Below, piece by piece: positions 14,407-16,660 of a stretch of DNA of 16,660 bases. Numbering within the stretch: the first letter of the stretch is position 1; the number at the start of each line of letters is the position of its first letter. The translations under genes and the position numbers were made by a program. The notes below the pieces were generated by a model. The model ran no database searches. It was given only the letters and a program-made list of their open reading frames with translations, and was not told where the DNA came from. The DNA comes from Lachnospiraceae bacterium (lineage in GTDB: Bacteria > Bacillota_A > Clostridia > Lachnospirales > Lachnospiraceae): positions 1 to 16,660 of the forward strand of contig CAAFOY010000095.1 of assembly GCA_900764695.1 (NCBI GenBank), in the 5' to 3' direction.

Positions 14407-15300
14407 ATGAAAGAAAAAGTAACAGCAAGGAATTTATGGAGAGGAATTTATCCTATACTGTTTTTTCAGGGAACAGCAATAGTAATTCAGAATATTTTAA
14501 TGATAACGCTAAGTGTAATGAGTGCAAATTCTAAATACACAGGAATATCGCAATATAGTGATAGAGTAAATAAGATTAATTTACATGCGATGGAAATTAC
14601 ACTTTTAACGGATATTATATGTATTATTATAATGGCTTATTTTATGTATAGCGATATAGTAAAAGATAAATTAAAAGGAATTTATGTAAAATATGACAAA
14701 GTTAAATGGACTAAGTATTTACTTGTAATTCCGTTTGCATATTTTTTTATGATGTTTGCAAATGCTTTAGTAAGTATCTTAACGCTATATATGCCTGAAA
14801 ATATGGTTGGAACATATGATAATACTAAAGAAATATTAAATAACAGTAGTTATTTTATGCTTATTATTACAACAGCAATTATTGCTCCAATATCAGAAGA
14901 ATTTATGCATAGAGGAGTTGTATATAACAGATTTAAAAGAATATGTCCGCCTGTTTTAGCAGCAATTATTTCATCAATAATTTTTGGAATAATTCATATG
15001 AATTTTGTGCAAGGTCCGTATGCGTTTTTAGTTGGCCTTGCGGCGGTTTATGTTTATGAAAGATATAAAAGTATTATAGCTCCAATAATTTTACATGTTA
15101 CAGCTAATTCTGTAAGTACAATTGTATCAATAATTGCAAATGAAACAGGTTTGGATACGAGTGCCGCGTCACAATATAATACAGTACAGCTTACTGCATC
15201 ATATTTGCAAATGGCAATAATATTTGGAATTTTAGCTTTAATTATAGGAATAATTATATACAAAACAGTTATACCAAATGAGATAAAGGAGATTAAGTAA
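14407..15300 (+). CDS. CPBP (Abi/CAAX) intramembrane metalloprotease
   Basis: Polytopic membrane protein of 297 residues related to type II CAAX prenyl endopeptidase/Rce1. The active-site motifs are complete: E164-E165-xxx-R169 in ISEEFMHRG, F193-xxx-H197 in FGIIHMN, and H230-xxx-N234 in HVTANS. Hydrophobic stretches are seen near 15-38, 60-80, 100-125, 150-165, 180-220 and 262-285. Bacterial members act in peptide maturation, bacteriocin immunity or envelope stress, but no bacteriocin-like small gene was found beside it. GAGG is 5 bases before the ATG. Its stop TAA overlaps the ATG of the glycosyltransferase gene, implying coupled translation. Confidence 0.9.
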   Translation: MKEKVTARNLWRGIYPILFFQGTAIVIQNILMITLSVMSANSKYTGISQYSDRVNKINLHAMEITLLTDIICIIIMAYFMYSDIVKDKLKGIYVKYDKVKWTKYLLVIPFAYFFMMFANALVSILTLYMPENMVGTYDNTKEILNNSSYFMLIITTAIIAPISEEFMHRGVVYNRFKRICPPVLAAIISSIIFGIIHMNFVQGPYAFLVGLAAVYVYERYKSIIAPIILHVTANSVSTIVSIIANETGLDTSAASQYNTVQLTASYLQMAIIFGILALIIGIIIYKTVIPNEIKEIK

Positions 15301-16313
15301 TGAAATTATTATCAGTAGCTGTTCCATGTTATAATTCAGCAGAATACATGGAAAAAACAATCAGAAGCATTTTAACAGGGGGAGACAGAGTAGAGTTAAT
15401 AATAGTTGACGATGGCTCAAAGGATAATACCTTAGAAATAGCAAACAAATATCAAAGAAAATTTCCTGATATTGTAAAAGTTGTTCATCAGGAAAATGGT
15501 GGACATGGAGAAGCTGTAAATACAGGAATTAAAAATGCAACAGGATTATATTTTAAAGTAGTTGACAGTGATGACTGTCTTGGAAAGAATGCTTTAAAGC
15601 AGGTTCTTGATCTACTCGAAAAAATGGTTGAAGAAGATGCAGGGTTAGATATGCTTATCACAGACTTTTTATATGATAAAGTAGGTCAGAAACATAAAAA
15701 GGTAATGAGATATAAGAGGTCTATGCCTGTAGGTAAAATGTTTACATGGGATGATGTTAAATTTGGTAAAAGCCAGTATTTGCTTATGCACTCAGTAATA
15801 TATAGAACAAAAGTACTTAGAGAAAGTGGTATGGTACTTCCAAAGCACACATTTTATGTTGATAATATTTATGTGTTCCAGCCATTGCCATATGTAAAGA
15901 ATATATATTATCTTGATGTAGTATTGTACAAATATTTTATAGGAAGAGATGATCAGTCAGTTCAGCAGGATATTATGATTAAGAGAATTGACCAGCAGTA
16001 TAGAGTTACAAAGATAATGCTTGATGTATATAATGACTCATTAGTAAATAATAAGAACTTAGACAATGTAATGGTTCATTATTTTGATATGATGATGTGT
16101 ATTTCTTCAATATTATCAATTCTTGAAGGAAGCGATGAAAGATTAAAGGATAAACAGAAATTATGGGATGATCTAAAAGAAAGCAATCCCGTATTATATA
16201 AAAAGGTAAGATATTCAGCACTTGGAAGAACAATGAATTTAAAAGGTAAAGCCGGAAGAAAAGTTTCAAAGGCAGGATATAAGATTGCTCAGAAACTTTA
16301 TGGCTTTAATTAA
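15300..16313 (+). CDS. Family 2 glycosyltransferase
   Basis: GT-A fold enzyme transferring a sugar from a nucleotide-sugar donor, probably at the inner membrane face, although no transmembrane helix is present. The N-terminal catalytic domain shows LLSVAVPCYNSAEYMEKTI, the donor-binding VDDGSKDNT (D37, D38), HGEAVNTGI, and the metal-binding DSDD (89-92) after YFKVV. The C-terminal third is helical and ends basic (RKVSKAGYKIAQKLYG). Length is 337 residues. AAAGGAG is 8 bases before the start. The acceptor is unknown; teichoic acid, glycolipid or exopolysaccharide are all possible. The PAP2 gene beyond the terminator is also lipid-linked in theme. Confidence 0.9.
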   Translation: MKLLSVAVPCYNSAEYMEKTIRSILTGGDRVELIIVDDGSKDNTLEIANKYQRKFPDIVKVVHQENGGHGEAVNTGIKNATGLYFKVVDSDDCLGKNALKQVLDLLEKMVEEDAGLDMLITDFLYDKVGQKHKKVMRYKRSMPVGKMFTWDDVKFGKSQYLLMHSVIYRTKVLRESGMVLPKHTFYVDNIYVFQPLPYVKNIYYLDVVLYKYFIGRDDQSVQQDIMIKRIDQQYRVTKIMLDVYNDSLVNNKNLDNVMVHYFDMMMCISSILSILEGSDERLKDKQKLWDDLKESNPVLYKKVRYSALGRTMNLKGKAGRKVSKAGYKIAQKLYGFN

Positions 16314-16390
16314 ATGTAATAGTGTTAGTGGTTTATACTAATAAACGCACAAGCTATTTGAAATTATTAGAATTTTAATGGCATAGAATA

Positions 16391-16431
16391 AAAAATGATA
16401 CGAATTCCAATTAGGTTTTCGTATCATTTTT
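16391..16431. terminator. Bidirectional terminator between the GT2 and PAP2 genes
   Basis: AAAAATGATACGAA (16391-16404) pairs perfectly with TTCGTATCATTTTT (16418-16431), loop 13 bases. It has a T-run to the right and an A-run to the left, so it serves both strands. The stop codon and last codons of the minus-strand gene lie in the right arm. The preceding stretch 16314-16390 shows nothing else. Confidence 0.88.
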
Positions 16432-16660
16432 TATTGTATTTATTTAAGAAGTATAATACTTCGTGTTTGTGTGGGTCTTTTACGTAAGGAGCATTAAATT
16501 TAACATTTTTGAACCATACTTTAAATACAACAAGGTATAAAGTGAGTGAAAGTAATATACCACATACTAAATCGATAAATGAATGTTGTTTTAAAAATAC
16601 AGTAGAAAGACATATAAGTACTGCCAAGACGGATGTAAACCATTTTATACGTTTTCTTGA
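16424..16660 (-). CDS. PAP2-family membrane phosphatase, C-terminal part (runs off the window)
   Basis: The frame is open to the right edge; 78 residues of the C-terminus are visible and the true start is outside. The piece STVFLKQHSFIDLVCGI matches motif III of PAP2/phosphatidic acid phosphatases (S-x6-H-x3-D, here H then D four residues on), in the form without the usual Arg after Ser seen in the PAP2_3/IPC-synthase-like subgroup. Two hydrophobic helices flank it (about WFTSVLAVLICL and DLVCGILLSLTLYLVVF), followed by a short charged cytosolic tail ending NKYNKK. Likely role: dephosphorylation of a lipid phosphate such as phosphatidic acid or undecaprenyl pyrophosphate. Confidence 0.75.
   Translation of the reverse strand, partial: SRKRIKWFTSVLAVLICLSTVFLKQHSFIDLVCGILLSLTLYLVVFKVWFKNVKFNAPYVKDPHKHEVLYFLNKYNKK

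Overview
The window is an AT-rich chromosomal segment with tight gene packing, strong AAGGAG/GGAGG ribosome binding sites and Gram-positive family versions of every enzyme. Examples are a Bacillus/phage phi3T-like ThyA and a SpoIID-domain spore-type protein. These point to a Firmicute of class Clostridia. The small TM proteins, the UDPGP-family pyrophosphorylase and the general gene style suggest Lachnospiraceae; that family-level placement is inference. Nearly everything is a recognisable housekeeping or cell-envelope gene. The most unusual material is intergenic.

Left part (1-2801). A low-molecular-weight protein tyrosine phosphatase is followed by thyA and folA, the dTMP-synthesis pair, where DHFR recycles the dihydrofolate made by ThyA. 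thyA is preceded by an imperfect tandem duplication, each copy carrying an extended -10 promoter. folA converges on nth (endonuclease III, minus strand) across a bidirectional terminator. A short remnant of an intergenic repeat lies just after folA.

Middle part (2802-9950). The nth/SpoIID-protein intergenic region holds about five degenerate 18-bp tandem units. Next comes a 418-residue protein with a beta-sandwich-like N-terminus, a SpoIID-like lytic domain and a peptidoglycan-binding domain. Six bases after its stop lies a roughly 280-bp element made of two copies of a two-hairpin module plus a third long hairpin, with inverted ends. A good promoter then drives carA-carB (carbamoyl phosphate synthase, overlapping genes), followed closely by a single-domain Ser/Thr kinase.

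Right part (9951-16660). A UDP-sugar pyrophosphorylase gene overlaps argS by one base, and a terminator follows. Divergent transcription then separates a small single-pass membrane protein (minus strand) from a plus-strand operon: HAD phosphatase, CPBP intramembrane protease, GT2 glycosyltransferase (the last two overlap by one base). The window ends in the 3' part of a minus-strand PAP2-family lipid phosphatase, whose stop codon lies inside a convergent terminator. No tRNA, rRNA, CRISPR array, transposase or phage gene was seen.

For novelty, the best candidate is the repeated hairpin element at 4343-4623. Its copies differ almost only at loop or wobble-tolerated positions, and an apparent solo remnant sits at 2064-2095. 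No clear new defence or metabolic system is visible.
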